Positions 24,317 to 32,117 of a DNA stretch of 64,000 nucleotides are shown in pieces (position 1 is the first letter of the stretch; each line of letters begins with the position of its first letter). Made by a program: the position numbers and the translations under genes. The notes under the pieces were generated by a model, which saw only the letters and a program-made list of their open reading frames with translations, made no database searches and was not told where the DNA came from. The DNA is from Streptomyces sp. NBC_01485 (GTDB taxonomy: Bacteria; Actinomycetota; Actinomycetes; Streptomycetales; Streptomycetaceae): NCBI RefSeq assembly GCF_036227125.1, contig NZ_CP109435.1, forward strand, positions 6,324,001 through 6,388,000, in the 5' to 3' direction.

Positions 24317-25024
24317 GTGGGTCCGGTCACCGGTACCGACGCAGGGACCGACAACGGCCAGGCGGAGCTGCCCGAGGGCCAGGGCACGAGCGGGGAGACG
24401 GGCACGGAGACGAACACCGAGTCCACCGCCGAGCGCAGCGCGCGCTTCGAGCGGGACGCGCTCGAGTACCTCGACCAGATGTACTCGGCCGCGCTGCGCA
24501 TGACGCGCAACCCGGCCGACGCCGAGGACCTGGTGCAGGAGACCTACGCGAAGGCGTACGCGTCCTTCCACCAGTTCCGTGCGGGCACCAACCTGAAGGC
24601 CTGGCTGTACCGGATCCTCACCAACACCTTCATCAACTCGTACCGCAAGAAGCAGCGCGAACCCCAGCGCTCCGCGGCCGAGGAGATCGAGGACTGGCAG
24701 TTGGCGCGCGCCGAGTCGCACATGTCCACAGGTCTGCGCTCCGCCGAGTCGCAGGCGCTGGACCACCTGCCCGACTCGGACGTGAAGTCGGCGCTGCAGG
24801 CGATCCCCGAGGAGTTCCGCATCGCCGTGTACCTCGCGGACGTCGAGGGCTTTGCGTACAAGGAGATCGCGGACATCATGGGGACACCCATCGGCACGGT
24901 GATGTCCCGGCTGCACCGGGGCCGCCGTCAACTGCGCGGCATGCTCGAGGACTACGCCCGTGAGCGCGGGCTGGTCCCGGCCGGTGCCGGAGAGTCGAAC
25001 GAAGCGAAGGGTTCGGGCTCATGA
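24317..25024 (+). CDS. sigR: RNA polymerase ECF sigma factor SigR (thiol-oxidative stress)
   Basis: A 235-aa ECF sigma factor from GTG 24317. Region 2: NPADAEDLVQETYAKAYASFHQF and GTNLKAWLYRILTNTFINSYRKK. Region 4: AIPEEFRIAVYLADVEGFAYKEIADIMGTPIGTVMSRLHRGRRQL. It directs transcription of thioredoxin, mycothiol and proteostasis genes on disulfide stress. The stop overlaps the rsrA start (ATGA 25021-25024), so sigma and anti-sigma are made together. The short isoform start GTG follows GAGGAG closely; the long form starts at 24152. The neighbouring sigma-R promoter gives positive feedback. Confidence 0.95.
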   Translation: MGPVTGTDAGTDNGQAELPEGQGTSGETGTETNTESTAERSARFERDALEYLDQMYSAALRMTRNPADAEDLVQETYAKAYASFHQFRAGTNLKAWLYRILTNTFINSYRKKQREPQRSAAEEIEDWQLARAESHMSTGLRSAESQALDHLPDSDVKSALQAIPEEFRIAVYLADVEGFAYKEIADIMGTPIGTVMSRLHRGRRQLRGMLEDYARERGLVPAGAGESNEAKGSGS

Positions 25025-25323
25025 GCTGCGGAGATCCGCACGAGACGGACTGCAGTGAGGTCCTCGACCACCTGTACGAGTATCTCGACAGCGAGATGCC
25101 CCCTCTCGACCGGGACAAGTTCCAGCACCACTTCGAGGAATGCTCCCCCTGCCTGGAGAAGTACGGGCTGGAGGAGGCCGTGAAGAAGCTGGTCAAGCGG
25201 TGCTGCGGGCATGACGACGTGCCGAGCGACCTGCGCGCCAAGGTGCTCGGCCGGCTCGACCTGATCCGGTCCGGCCAGGCCGTCCCCGACCACGACGTGA
25301 CCGTCACGCCGCAGGAGTCCTGA
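25021..25323 (+). CDS. rsrA: Zinc-binding redox anti-sigma factor RsrA
   Basis: A 100-aa ZAS-family anti-sigma factor. Cysteines and histidine sit at the known RsrA positions: Cys3, Cys11, His37, Cys41, Cys44 (HX3CX2C), Cys61 and Cys62. In the reduced, zinc-bound state it holds SigR. Oxidation forms a disulfide (Cys11 with Cys44 in S. coelicolor), ejects zinc and frees the sigma factor. All redox residues are intact, so regulation should be functional. It is translationally coupled to sigR. No clear hairpin follows within 140 bases. Confidence 0.96.
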   Translation: MSCGDPHETDCSEVLDHLYEYLDSEMPPLDRDKFQHHFEECSPCLEKYGLEEAVKKLVKRCCGHDDVPSDLRAKVLGRLDLIRSGQAVPDHDVTVTPQES

Positions 25324-25464
25324 CCCCGGTCCTCCTGACCCCGCCGTAGTCACCCGAATGTGCTAATCCGCGGGTGATACGCCTGCGGACCCACCCCGGC
25401 CGTCCTAGGCTCCAGGGCCTGGACAGGCACGGCGCCTGCGACAGGCACGGCTGGGGGAGGCGTC

Positions 25465-26790
25465 ATGGAGGGCATCGCGGCGCCGGCGCGCGCGTACGTC
25501 GCCTGTGTCGCCCTCGCCGCCCTCCTCTGCCTGGCCCCGACGGCCGTCCCGTCCCTCCCCGGTGTACGCACCCCCTGGTGGGCCGTCGCCCTGCTCGCCG
25601 CCCTGTACGCAGGCGGCGAGCAGATCGCGCGGCGCAGGTTCGCCGGCACCCTCCACCCCGTGCTGCTCGCCGGGGCCTTCCTGCTCGCGCCGGCCGCCGC
25701 CGCCCTCGTCCCGCTGCCCGGGGCGCTGTTCTCGCACGTCGAGCAGCGCCCCTTTCTGCTGCGCCGTCTCTGGCGGGCCGCGCAGTCCTCGCTCGCCGTG
25801 TGGGCCGCGGCCCACACGCACGGGGCGCTCGGCGGGCGGGACGCCGTGACCGGCTCCGACTTCCCGTACGCGCTGCTGCCGGCCGGCGCGGCCGTGCTGG
25901 TGTTCTGCGCCGCGCTCGCCCTCCTCGACGGCGGGATGCTCGCCCTCGCCGAGGGGCAGCCGCTGCGCCGGGCCTGCCGGGGACTGTTCCTGCGCTCCCT
26001 CGCCCCCCTCGCCGTGCACGGGCTCGCCGGGCTGATGATGGCCGTGCTGTGGCGCAGCCCCTACGGGCCGGTCGCCGCGCTGCTCGTGCTGTTCCCGATG
26101 GCCGTGTCGTGGTGGGTGTTCGCGCAGTACCACCGGGAGCGCGCCGCCCACCAGGCGACGATCCGCGCCCTGGTGCAGGCCGTCGACATCAAGGACGGCT
26201 ACACGCGCGGGCACAGCGAACGCGTCGGCCAGGCCTCGATGATGATCGGCCGCGAACTGGGCATGGACGAAGAGCGGATCGAGGTGCTCCGCTTCGCCGG
26301 GATCCTGCACGACGTCGGCAAACTCGGCGTCCCCACCCGCCTGTTGCGCAAGGACGGGCCGCTGACGCCCGAGGAACGGCGGGTGATCGAGCTGCACCCC
26401 GAGTACGGGCACGAGATCACCCGGGGCATCTCCTTCCTCGGCGAGGCCCGCTCGGCGATCCTCCACCACCACGAACGCATCGACGGCACCGGCTACCCGT
26501 ACGGCCTGCTGGGCGGTCAGATCCCGGAGCCGGCCCGGGTGGTCGCCGTCGCGGACGCCTTCGACGCCATGACGTCCACCCGGTCCTACAGCAGGGCCCG
26601 GCCGGTGAGCGTGGCGCTGGAGGAGCTGCGGCGGTGCGCGGGCACCCACTTCGACCCCCGGATGGTCACGGCGCTGACCCGGGTCATCGGGCGCGACGGC
26701 TGGCATCCGCTCGTGACCGCCGAGGAGCCCCGGCCCACCGTGCCCTCGCCCGCCCAGGCCCCCGACGACCGGTCCGAGGCCCGCCGATGA
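25465..26790 (+). CDS. Membrane HD-GYP domain protein
   Basis: A 441-aa protein with a hydrophobic N-terminal half (about six helices up to residue 220) and a cytoplasmic HD-GYP domain: GHSERVG, GILHDVGKLGVP (HD pair) and HHHERIDGTGYPYGL (GYP motif). HD-GYP domains hydrolyse cyclic dinucleotides such as c-di-GMP, and all metal-site residues I can see are present. It overlaps the next gene, a second membrane HD protein, by ATGA at 26787. Ligand or signal input through the membrane part is unknown. Confidence 0.9.
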   Translation: MEGIAAPARAYVACVALAALLCLAPTAVPSLPGVRTPWWAVALLAALYAGGEQIARRRFAGTLHPVLLAGAFLLAPAAAALVPLPGALFSHVEQRPFLLRRLWRAAQSSLAVWAAAHTHGALGGRDAVTGSDFPYALLPAGAAVLVFCAALALLDGGMLALAEGQPLRRACRGLFLRSLAPLAVHGLAGLMMAVLWRSPYGPVAALLVLFPMAVSWWVFAQYHRERAAHQATIRALVQAVDIKDGYTRGHSERVGQASMMIGRELGMDEERIEVLRFAGILHDVGKLGVPTRLLRKDGPLTPEERRVIELHPEYGHEITRGISFLGEARSAILHHHERIDGTGYPYGLLGGQIPEPARVVAVADAFDAMTSTRSYSRARPVSVALEELRRCAGTHFDPRMVTALTRVIGRDGWHPLVTAEEPRPTVPSPAQAPDDRSEARR

Positions 26791-28025
26791 CCTTCCGCCG
26801 CACGCTCGCCGCCCTCTGCACCGTCGCCGCCCTCCTCGTCACCGGCTCCCTCCTCGTCACGTTCACGACGGGCGTCGAGGAACGCCCCGTCGCGCTCGCC
26901 TTCGGGATCCTCGTCGCCGTCGGCGAGCTGACCCGGTGGAGCGGGCCCGGGCTGCGCGAGGCCGCGCCGCTCGGCGCCGCCGGGTCACTGGCCTACGCGC
27001 TGGTCGGCGAGCACGCCGGGCACCCCACGCACCACGGGGTCGCGCAGGTCGTGTCGGTGATGGTCGCCGCCTCCCTGCTGGGCAGCGTGCCGCATCTGGC
27101 GCGCGGGCAGGGGCCCGTCCTCGACCACCTGGTCCGCCGGGTGCTGGCCGTCGGGTTCGCCGCCGTCTGCTTCCAGCCCCTCTACAACCACGGCGTCTTC
27201 GACGGCTGGAGCGGCCCCGCCTACGCGCTGCTGCTGCTCGCGCTGCTCGTCCTGACCGTCCTGTGCGACGCCGTGGTCGCCGCCGCCCTCGCCCACTCCC
27301 GCACCGGCTGGCCGTTCGCCCCGCTGCTGCGGGACGAGCTGCGGGCGGTGCCCGGGATCGGGTCGGCGGTGTGCGCGACGGGCGCGGTGATGGCGCTCGC
27401 GGTGGCCGTCGTCGGCCTGTGGGCGCTGCCCGTGTTCTCGGTGCCGCTGCTGCTCACCCAGCTGTCCCTGCGCCGGTACGCGGCCGTCCGCGCCACCTAC
27501 CGGCAGACCATCGCCTCGCTGGCCCGCGCCACCGAGATCGCCGGCTACACCCCGGCCGGGCACGCCCGCCGGGTCGCCGCCCTCAGCCAGGCCGTGGGCC
27601 GCGACCTCGGGCTGCCGGAGGCCGAGCGGGCCGTCCTGGAGTACGCGGCCCTCATGCACGACATCGGGCAGCTCAGCCTCGTCGACCCGGTCCCGGCCGG
27701 CGCCACCGCCGGCCTGCCGGCGGCGGAGCAGCGGCGGATCGCGCTGCTCGGCGGGGCCGTCGTCCGGCAGACCGGGGCGGGCGCCCAGGTCGCGGCGGTC
27801 GTCGAGCGGCAGGCCGACCCCTACCCGGAGCAACCGGTGGCCGCCCGCATAGTCCGGGTGGTGAACGCGTACGAGGAGAAGGTGCAGGGCGCGGGCCCCG
27901 GCGGACCCCTCACGGCCCTGGAGGAGCTGCGCCTCGGTACCGGCGGGGAGTACGCGCCGGAAGTGGTGGAGGCGCTGGCCAGGGTGCTGTCGAGGAGTTG
28001 TCTGACCTTGTCCGCGGGTGGGTAA
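26787..28025 (+). CDS. Membrane HD-domain protein (degenerate HD-GYP)
   Basis: A 412-aa protein with the same layout as the gene before it: a helix-rich membrane half, then an HD domain (GYTPAGHARRVAALSQAVG; YAALMHDIGQLSLVDP). The HD pair is kept, but the region that should read HHE...DGTGYP is replaced by QTGAGAQVAAVVERQADPYPEQP, so the GYP signature is lost. It may be inactive against c-di-GMP and act as a regulatory partner of its neighbour. Coupled translation (ATGA) supports a pair. Confidence 0.85.
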   Translation: MTFRRTLAALCTVAALLVTGSLLVTFTTGVEERPVALAFGILVAVGELTRWSGPGLREAAPLGAAGSLAYALVGEHAGHPTHHGVAQVVSVMVAASLLGSVPHLARGQGPVLDHLVRRVLAVGFAAVCFQPLYNHGVFDGWSGPAYALLLLALLVLTVLCDAVVAAALAHSRTGWPFAPLLRDELRAVPGIGSAVCATGAVMALAVAVVGLWALPVFSVPLLLTQLSLRRYAAVRATYRQTIASLARATEIAGYTPAGHARRVAALSQAVGRDLGLPEAERAVLEYAALMHDIGQLSLVDPVPAGATAGLPAAEQRRIALLGGAVVRQTGAGAQVAAVVERQADPYPEQPVAARIVRVVNAYEEKVQGAGPGGPLTALEELRLGTGGEYAPEVVEALARVLSRSCLTLSAGG

Positions 28026-28130
28026 CCCATGGGTAATGAGCGGCCCTCCGGCCACACGTGGTTGGATGCGAGGGAGAGAGTGTCCGGGGGCACTGGCCAG
28101 CCCACAGAACGGAACTGGCAGGCGGGAATC

Positions 28131-29111
28131 GTGAGGATCTTCGGCAAGGGACGGCACCGGCCCTCCGCCTCCTGGCGGCAGGCCACCGACCGCGCGTTCA
28201 CGCTGATCGGCGACGGGCGGTACGAGGACGCGGGCGCGCTGCTGACACGTGCCGCCGACCTGGAACCCTGGCTGTCCGAGTCCTGGTTCAACCTCGCCCT
28301 GCTGCACAAGTTCCGCCACGACTGGGAACAGGCCCGCACCGCCGGTCTGCGCGCCGTCACCCTCCTCGACCGCGAGACCGGGGCGCCCGACTGGTGGAAC
28401 GTCGGCATCGCCGCCACCGCACTCCAGGACTGGCCGCTGGCCCGCCGCGCCTGGCAGGCGTACGGGCTGCACGTGCCCGGCGACGCCACGGGCGCGGGCG
28501 AGCCCGTCGGCATGGAGCTGGGCAGCGCGGCCGTCCGGCTGTCGCCCGAGGGCGAGGCCGAGGTGGTGTGGGGGCGCCGGCTGGACCCCGCCCGCATGGA
28601 GGTGCTGTCGATCCCGCTGCCCTCCTCCGGGCGGCGCTGGGGCGAGGTCGTGCTGCACGACGGGGTGCCCCACGGCGAGCGGACCACCTCCTCCGGCCAC
28701 TCCTACCCGGTCTTCGACGAGATCGAGCTGTGGGCGCCGTCGCCCGTGCCGACCTGGGTGGTCCTCCTGGAGGCGGCCGGCGAGGCGGACCGGGACGCGC
28801 TGGAGCAACTGGCGGCCGACGCGGGGTTCGCGGCGGAGGACTGGTCGTCCTCGGTGCGGCTGCTGTGCCGGATGTGCTCGGAGTCGCGGATGCCGTCCGA
28901 CGAGGGGGACGGCGAGCATCTCGACCCGCACGATCACAGTGAGCCGGGACACCCCGGGCCGCTCGGGCATCGGACCGACGGGCAGTTGTGGGTGCCTGAG
29001 CGGGAGTGCGGGGTGGCTGCGCCGGCTTCGCTGGTGAGGGGGTTGCTGGACGGGTGGGTTGCGGACAGCCCTGATTCCCGTGACTGGCGGGATCTCGAAG
29101 AGGTCTGTTAG
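28131..29111 (+). CDS. Tetratricopeptide-repeat protein
   Basis: A 326-aa soluble protein. The N-terminal part has TPR-like helices (ATDRAFTLIGDGRYEDAGALLTRA; SWFNLALLHKFRHDWEQA). The rest is a conserved actinobacterial domain of unknown role with several Trp. The start GTG 28131 (VRIFGKGRH) is preferred for its basic soluble N-terminus and an AGGCGGG site. The frame is open to an ATG at 28029, directly after the HD gene. A CRMC pair near the C-terminus could bind metal. Function unknown; operon with the HD proteins is likely. Confidence 0.75.
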   Translation: MRIFGKGRHRPSASWRQATDRAFTLIGDGRYEDAGALLTRAADLEPWLSESWFNLALLHKFRHDWEQARTAGLRAVTLLDRETGAPDWWNVGIAATALQDWPLARRAWQAYGLHVPGDATGAGEPVGMELGSAAVRLSPEGEAEVVWGRRLDPARMEVLSIPLPSSGRRWGEVVLHDGVPHGERTTSSGHSYPVFDEIELWAPSPVPTWVVLLEAAGEADRDALEQLAADAGFAAEDWSSSVRLLCRMCSESRMPSDEGDGEHLDPHDHSEPGHPGPLGHRTDGQLWVPERECGVAAPASLVRGLLDGWVADSPDSRDWRDLEEVC

Positions 29112-29142
29112 ACCGGTGGGTCGCTGCGGCGCCGTCGTGGCT

Positions 29143-29180
29143 GGTCGCGCAGTTCCCCGCGCCCCTGACGGGGGCGCGGC
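29143..29180. terminator. Hairpin of a common Streptomyces intergenic repeat
   Basis: CCGCGCCCC and GGGGCGCGG with a TGACG loop (29157-29179), preceded by GTCGCGCAGTTCC. I recognise this stretch as a repeat that recurs in Streptomyces intergenic regions. It lies 45 bases after the TPR gene and before def, and probably ends the upstream transcript. Confidence 0.7.
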
Positions 29181-29234
29181 CCCCGTAGGCTGTACTCGCA
29201 GAAATTCTCAAGGTTGCAGGAAGGCATCGTCGGC

Positions 29235-29885
29235 ATGGCGCAGCAGGACACCGATCAGCAGCACGTGGGCGTGCTTCCCGTGGACGACGAGGGCTTCGTC
29301 ATCGACACCGAGGAGACGGAGGCGCGTGAGCTGGCCTGGCGTACGGCCGGGGCCGCGCGGCCGATCACCGTCGTCGGGAACCCGGTGCTGCACAAGGAGT
29401 GCAAGGACGTCACCGAGTTCGGCGAGGAGCTGCGGCAGCTCGTCGCGGACATGTTCGCCTCGCAGCACACCGCCGAGGGCGTCGGCCTGGCCGCCAACCA
29501 GATCGGCGTCGACCTGAAGGTCTTCGTCTACGACTGCCCCGACGACGAGGGCGCCCGGCACACCGGCGTCGTCTGCAACCCCAGGCTCGTCGAACTCCCC
29601 GCCGACAGGCGCCGGTTGGACGACAGCAACGAGGGCTGCCTGTCGGTGCCCACCGCCTACGCGGCGCTCGCCCGCCCCGACTACGCCGAGGTGACCGGGC
29701 AGGACGAGCAGGGCAACCCGATCAAGGTGCGCGGCACCGGCTACTTCGCCCGGTGCCTTCAGCACGAGACCGACCACCTGTACGGCTACCTCTACATCGA
29801 CCGGCTGTCCAAGCGCGAACGCAAGGACGCCCTGCGGCAGATGGCCGAGAACGAGCCCCGCTACGCCGTCGTCGCCAACGACTGA
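29235..29885 (+). CDS. def: Peptide deformylase
   Basis: A 216-aa metalloenzyme that removes the formyl group from new proteins. All three motifs are present: GVGLAANQ (82-89), EGCLSVP with metal ligand Cys135, and QHETDHLYG with His177, Glu178 and His181. The N-terminal 40 residues (Asp/Glu-rich) are an extension seen in actinobacterial homologues. The start ATG 29235 follows AGGAAGG. Its 3' end overlaps the facing regulator gene by 25 bases (29861-29885). It is one of several deformylases expected in Streptomyces. Confidence 0.94.
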   Translation: MAQQDTDQQHVGVLPVDDEGFVIDTEETEARELAWRTAGAARPITVVGNPVLHKECKDVTEFGEELRQLVADMFASQHTAEGVGLAANQIGVDLKVFVYDCPDDEGARHTGVVCNPRLVELPADRRRLDDSNEGCLSVPTAYAALARPDYAEVTGQDEQGNPIKVRGTGYFARCLQHETDHLYGYLYIDRLSKRERKDALRQMAENEPRYAVVAND

Positions 29886-30850
29886 GCCTTACCCGCACCC
29901 GGGCCGCGGAACGTGCGGCGGTAGGCGTTCGGGGTCGTCCCCAGCGCGGTCACGAACTGGTGGCGCAGCGCGCCCGCCGTGCCGAAGCCGGCCCGCCAGG
30001 CGATCGCGTCCACCGTCTCGTCCGTCGCCTCCAGCAACTGCTGTGCCAGCAGCACCCGTTGGCGCAGCAGCCAGCGGTAGGGCGTGGTGCCCGTCTCCTG
30101 CTGGAAGCGGCGGGCGAAGGTGCGCGGGGACATGTGGGCGCGTTCGGCGAGCTGCTCGACCGTGACCTCCTGGTCGAGGTGCTGCTCCATCCACGCGAGC
30201 ACGTCGCCGACGGTGTCGCAGCGCGAGCGGGGCAGCGGCCGTTCGATGTACTGGGCCTGGCCGCCGTCCCGGTGCGGCGGCACCACCATCCGCCGGGCGA
30301 TCCGGTTGGCGATCTCGGGACCCTGCTCCTTGCGGACCAGGTGCAGGCAGGCGTCGATCCCGGCGGCCGTGCCGGCCGAGGTGATCACCGGGTCCTCGTC
30401 GACGTAGAGCACGTCCGGCTCGACGGTCGTGCCCGGATACTGCCGGGCCAACTGCTCGGCGTGCCGCCAGTGCACCGCGCACCGCCGCCCGTCCAGCAGC
30501 CCCGCCGCGCCCAGCACGAACACCCCGGAACAGACGCTGAGCACCCGCGTCCCCCGGTCCACGGCCCGGCGCAGCGCGTCGAGCAGCTCCGGCGGGAAAT
30601 CCCGCTTCCCGTACGTGTCCCCGGCCGGTACGGCGATCAGGTCGGCGCTCTCCAGCCGCTCCAGCCCGTGCCGCGTGCTCAGGGAGAAGCCGGCGTGCGT
30701 GGTCAGCGTCGGCCCCTCCGCCGAGGCGACGGCGAAGTCGTAGACCGGCAGCCCCTCGTCGCTGCGGTCGATCCCGAAGACCTCGCAGACGACGCCCAGC
30801 TCGAAGGGGTGCACACCGTCCAGCAGGACCGCGACCACGTTTTGCAGCAT
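29861..30850 (-). CDS. nrdS: GlxA-type AraC-family regulator (candidate NrdS)
   Basis: A 329-aa protein: a DJ-1/PfpI-like N-terminal domain (VVAVLLDGVHPFELGVVCEVFG; SVCSGVFVLGAAGLLDGR) and a C-terminal AraC helix-turn-helix pair (TVEQLAERAHMSPRTFARRFQQETG; DAIAWRAGFGTAGALRHQF). It lies downstream of nrdA and nrdB on the same strand, 238 bases after nrdB. In S. coelicolor the ribonucleotide reductase operon is nrdABS, with NrdS described as AraC-like, so I infer this is the orthologue; no regulatory target is known to me. The start ATG 30850 was chosen over an upstream in-frame ATG because it begins the domain. Confidence 0.8.
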   Translation of the reverse strand: MLQNVVAVLLDGVHPFELGVVCEVFGIDRSDEGLPVYDFAVASAEGPTLTTHAGFSLSTRHGLERLESADLIAVPAGDTYGKRDFPPELLDALRRAVDRGTRVLSVCSGVFVLGAAGLLDGRRCAVHWRHAEQLARQYPGTTVEPDVLYVDEDPVITSAGTAAGIDACLHLVRKEQGPEIANRIARRMVVPPHRDGGQAQYIERPLPRSRCDTVGDVLAWMEQHLDQEVTVEQLAERAHMSPRTFARRFQQETGTTPYRWLLRQRVLLAQQLLEATDETVDAIAWRAGFGTAGALRHQFVTALGTTPNAYRRTFRGPGAGKAQSLATTA

Positions 30851-30942
30851 GGTGCCAGTGTGCCTGAAGAGTGGCAGTAATTTGAAGGTGTACGGCAGTC
30901 CTGCCACTGTCAGGAGTGTCCGGCGCGTACGACGCTTACCTC

Positions 30943-31176
30943 ATGAACGCACTCATCGGATACCTGACCGCCCTGGCCCTCTTCCTCCTCCTCACGGCTC
31001 CGGCGCTCGTGGGACATCTCCACGAGCGCCGGATCGACCGTCAGCTAGCGGCGTCGAAGGCCGCTCGGACCCAGAGGTCTCAGGGGTCTCAGAAGTCCTC
31101 GTCCAGGTCGACGGTGCCCTCCACCGCGACCTGGTACGCCGACGGGCGGCGCTCGAAGAAGTTGGTCAGCTCCTGA
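30943..31176 (+). CDS. Possible small membrane protein
   Basis: A 77-codon frame. The first 40 residues look real: one hydrophobic helix (LTALALFLLLTAPALVGHL) then a charged HERRIDRQL segment. The remainder runs antisense through the 3' end of nrdB and is low-complexity (Ser/Arg), so the true end is unclear. No good ribosome-binding site precedes ATG 30943; GTG 30916 is an alternative. It sits between nrdB and the AraC-type gene on the opposite strand. Moderate to weak support. Confidence 0.4.
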   Translation: MNALIGYLTALALFLLLTAPALVGHLHERRIDRQLAASKAARTQRSQGSQKSSSRSTVPSTATWYADGRRSKKLVSS

Positions 31177-32117
31177 ACACCCTGGAGCTCCATGAAGGAG
31201 AACGGGTTCTCCGAGCCGTAGATCGGGGCGAAGCCCAGCCGCTGGAGCCGCTGGTCGGCGACGCACTCCAGGTACTGCCGCATCGACTCGGTGTTCATGC
31301 CCGGCAGCCCCTCGCCGCACAGGTCCCGGCCGAACTGCAGCTCGGCCTCGACGGCCTCCTTCAGCATGTCGGTGACCTGCTGCTGGAGCGCGTCGTCGAA
31401 CAGCTCCGGCTCCTCCTTGCGGACGGTGTCGACGACCTCGAACGCGAAGGACATGTGCATGGTCTCGTCCCGGAACACCCAGTTGGTGCCGGTGGCGAGG
31501 CCGTGCAGGAGACCCCGGCTGCGGAACCAGTAGACGTACGCGAACGCGCCGTAGAAGAACAGGCCCTCGATGCACGCGGCGAAGCAGATGAGGTTGAGCA
31601 GGAAGCGGCGGCGGTCGGCCTTGGACTCCAGGCGGTCCAGCTTGTCGACCGAGTCGATCCACTTGAAGCAGAACTCGGCCTTCTCGCGGATGGAGGGGAT
31701 GTTCTCCACGGCGTCGAAGGCGGCGGCGCGGTCCGCCGGGTCGGGGAGGTAGGTGTCCAGCAGCGTCAGATAGAACTGGACGTGCACGGCCTCCTCGAAG
31801 AGCTGGCGGCTCAGGTAGAGCCGCGCCTCGGGGGAGTTGATGTGCTTGTACAGCGTCAGCACGAGGTTGTTCGCCACGATCGAGTCGCCCGTCGCGAAGA
31901 ACGCGACCAGCCGGCCGATCATGTGCTGCTCGCCCTCGGACAGCTTCGCCAGGTCGGAGACGTCCGAGTGGAGGTCGACCTCCTCCACGGTCCAGGTGTT
32001 CTTGATGGCGTCCCGGTAGCGCTCGTAGAAGTCCGGGTAGCGCATCGGGCGGAGGGTGAGCTCGAAGCCCGGGTCTAGCAAGTTCTTGGAAAGCGCAGTC
32101 TTGGCTTCGCTGGTCAT
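31089..32117 (-). CDS. nrdB: Class Ia ribonucleotide reductase, small (radical) subunit
   Basis: A 342-aa R2 protein. Metal and radical residues are in place: Asp78 (ATGDSIV), Glu109, His112 and Tyr116 (FEEAVHVQFY, the radical tyrosine at His+4), then ACIEGLFF and FRDETMHMSF with the second Glu/Glu/His set. It provides the tyrosyl radical for NrdA to make dNTPs. The ATG overlaps the nrdA TAA by one base. The C-terminal YQVAVEGTVDLDEDF tail is the usual peptide that docks on NrdA. Confidence 0.96.
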   Translation of the reverse strand: MTSEAKTALSKNLLDPGFELTLRPMRYPDFYERYRDAIKNTWTVEEVDLHSDVSDLAKLSEGEQHMIGRLVAFFATGDSIVANNLVLTLYKHINSPEARLYLSRQLFEEAVHVQFYLTLLDTYLPDPADRAAAFDAVENIPSIREKAEFCFKWIDSVDKLDRLESKADRRRFLLNLICFAACIEGLFFYGAFAYVYWFRSRGLLHGLATGTNWVFRDETMHMSFAFEVVDTVRKEEPELFDDALQQQVTDMLKEAVEAELQFGRDLCGEGLPGMNTESMRQYLECVADQRLQRLGFAPIYGSENPFSFMELQGVQELTNFFERRPSAYQVAVEGTVDLDEDF

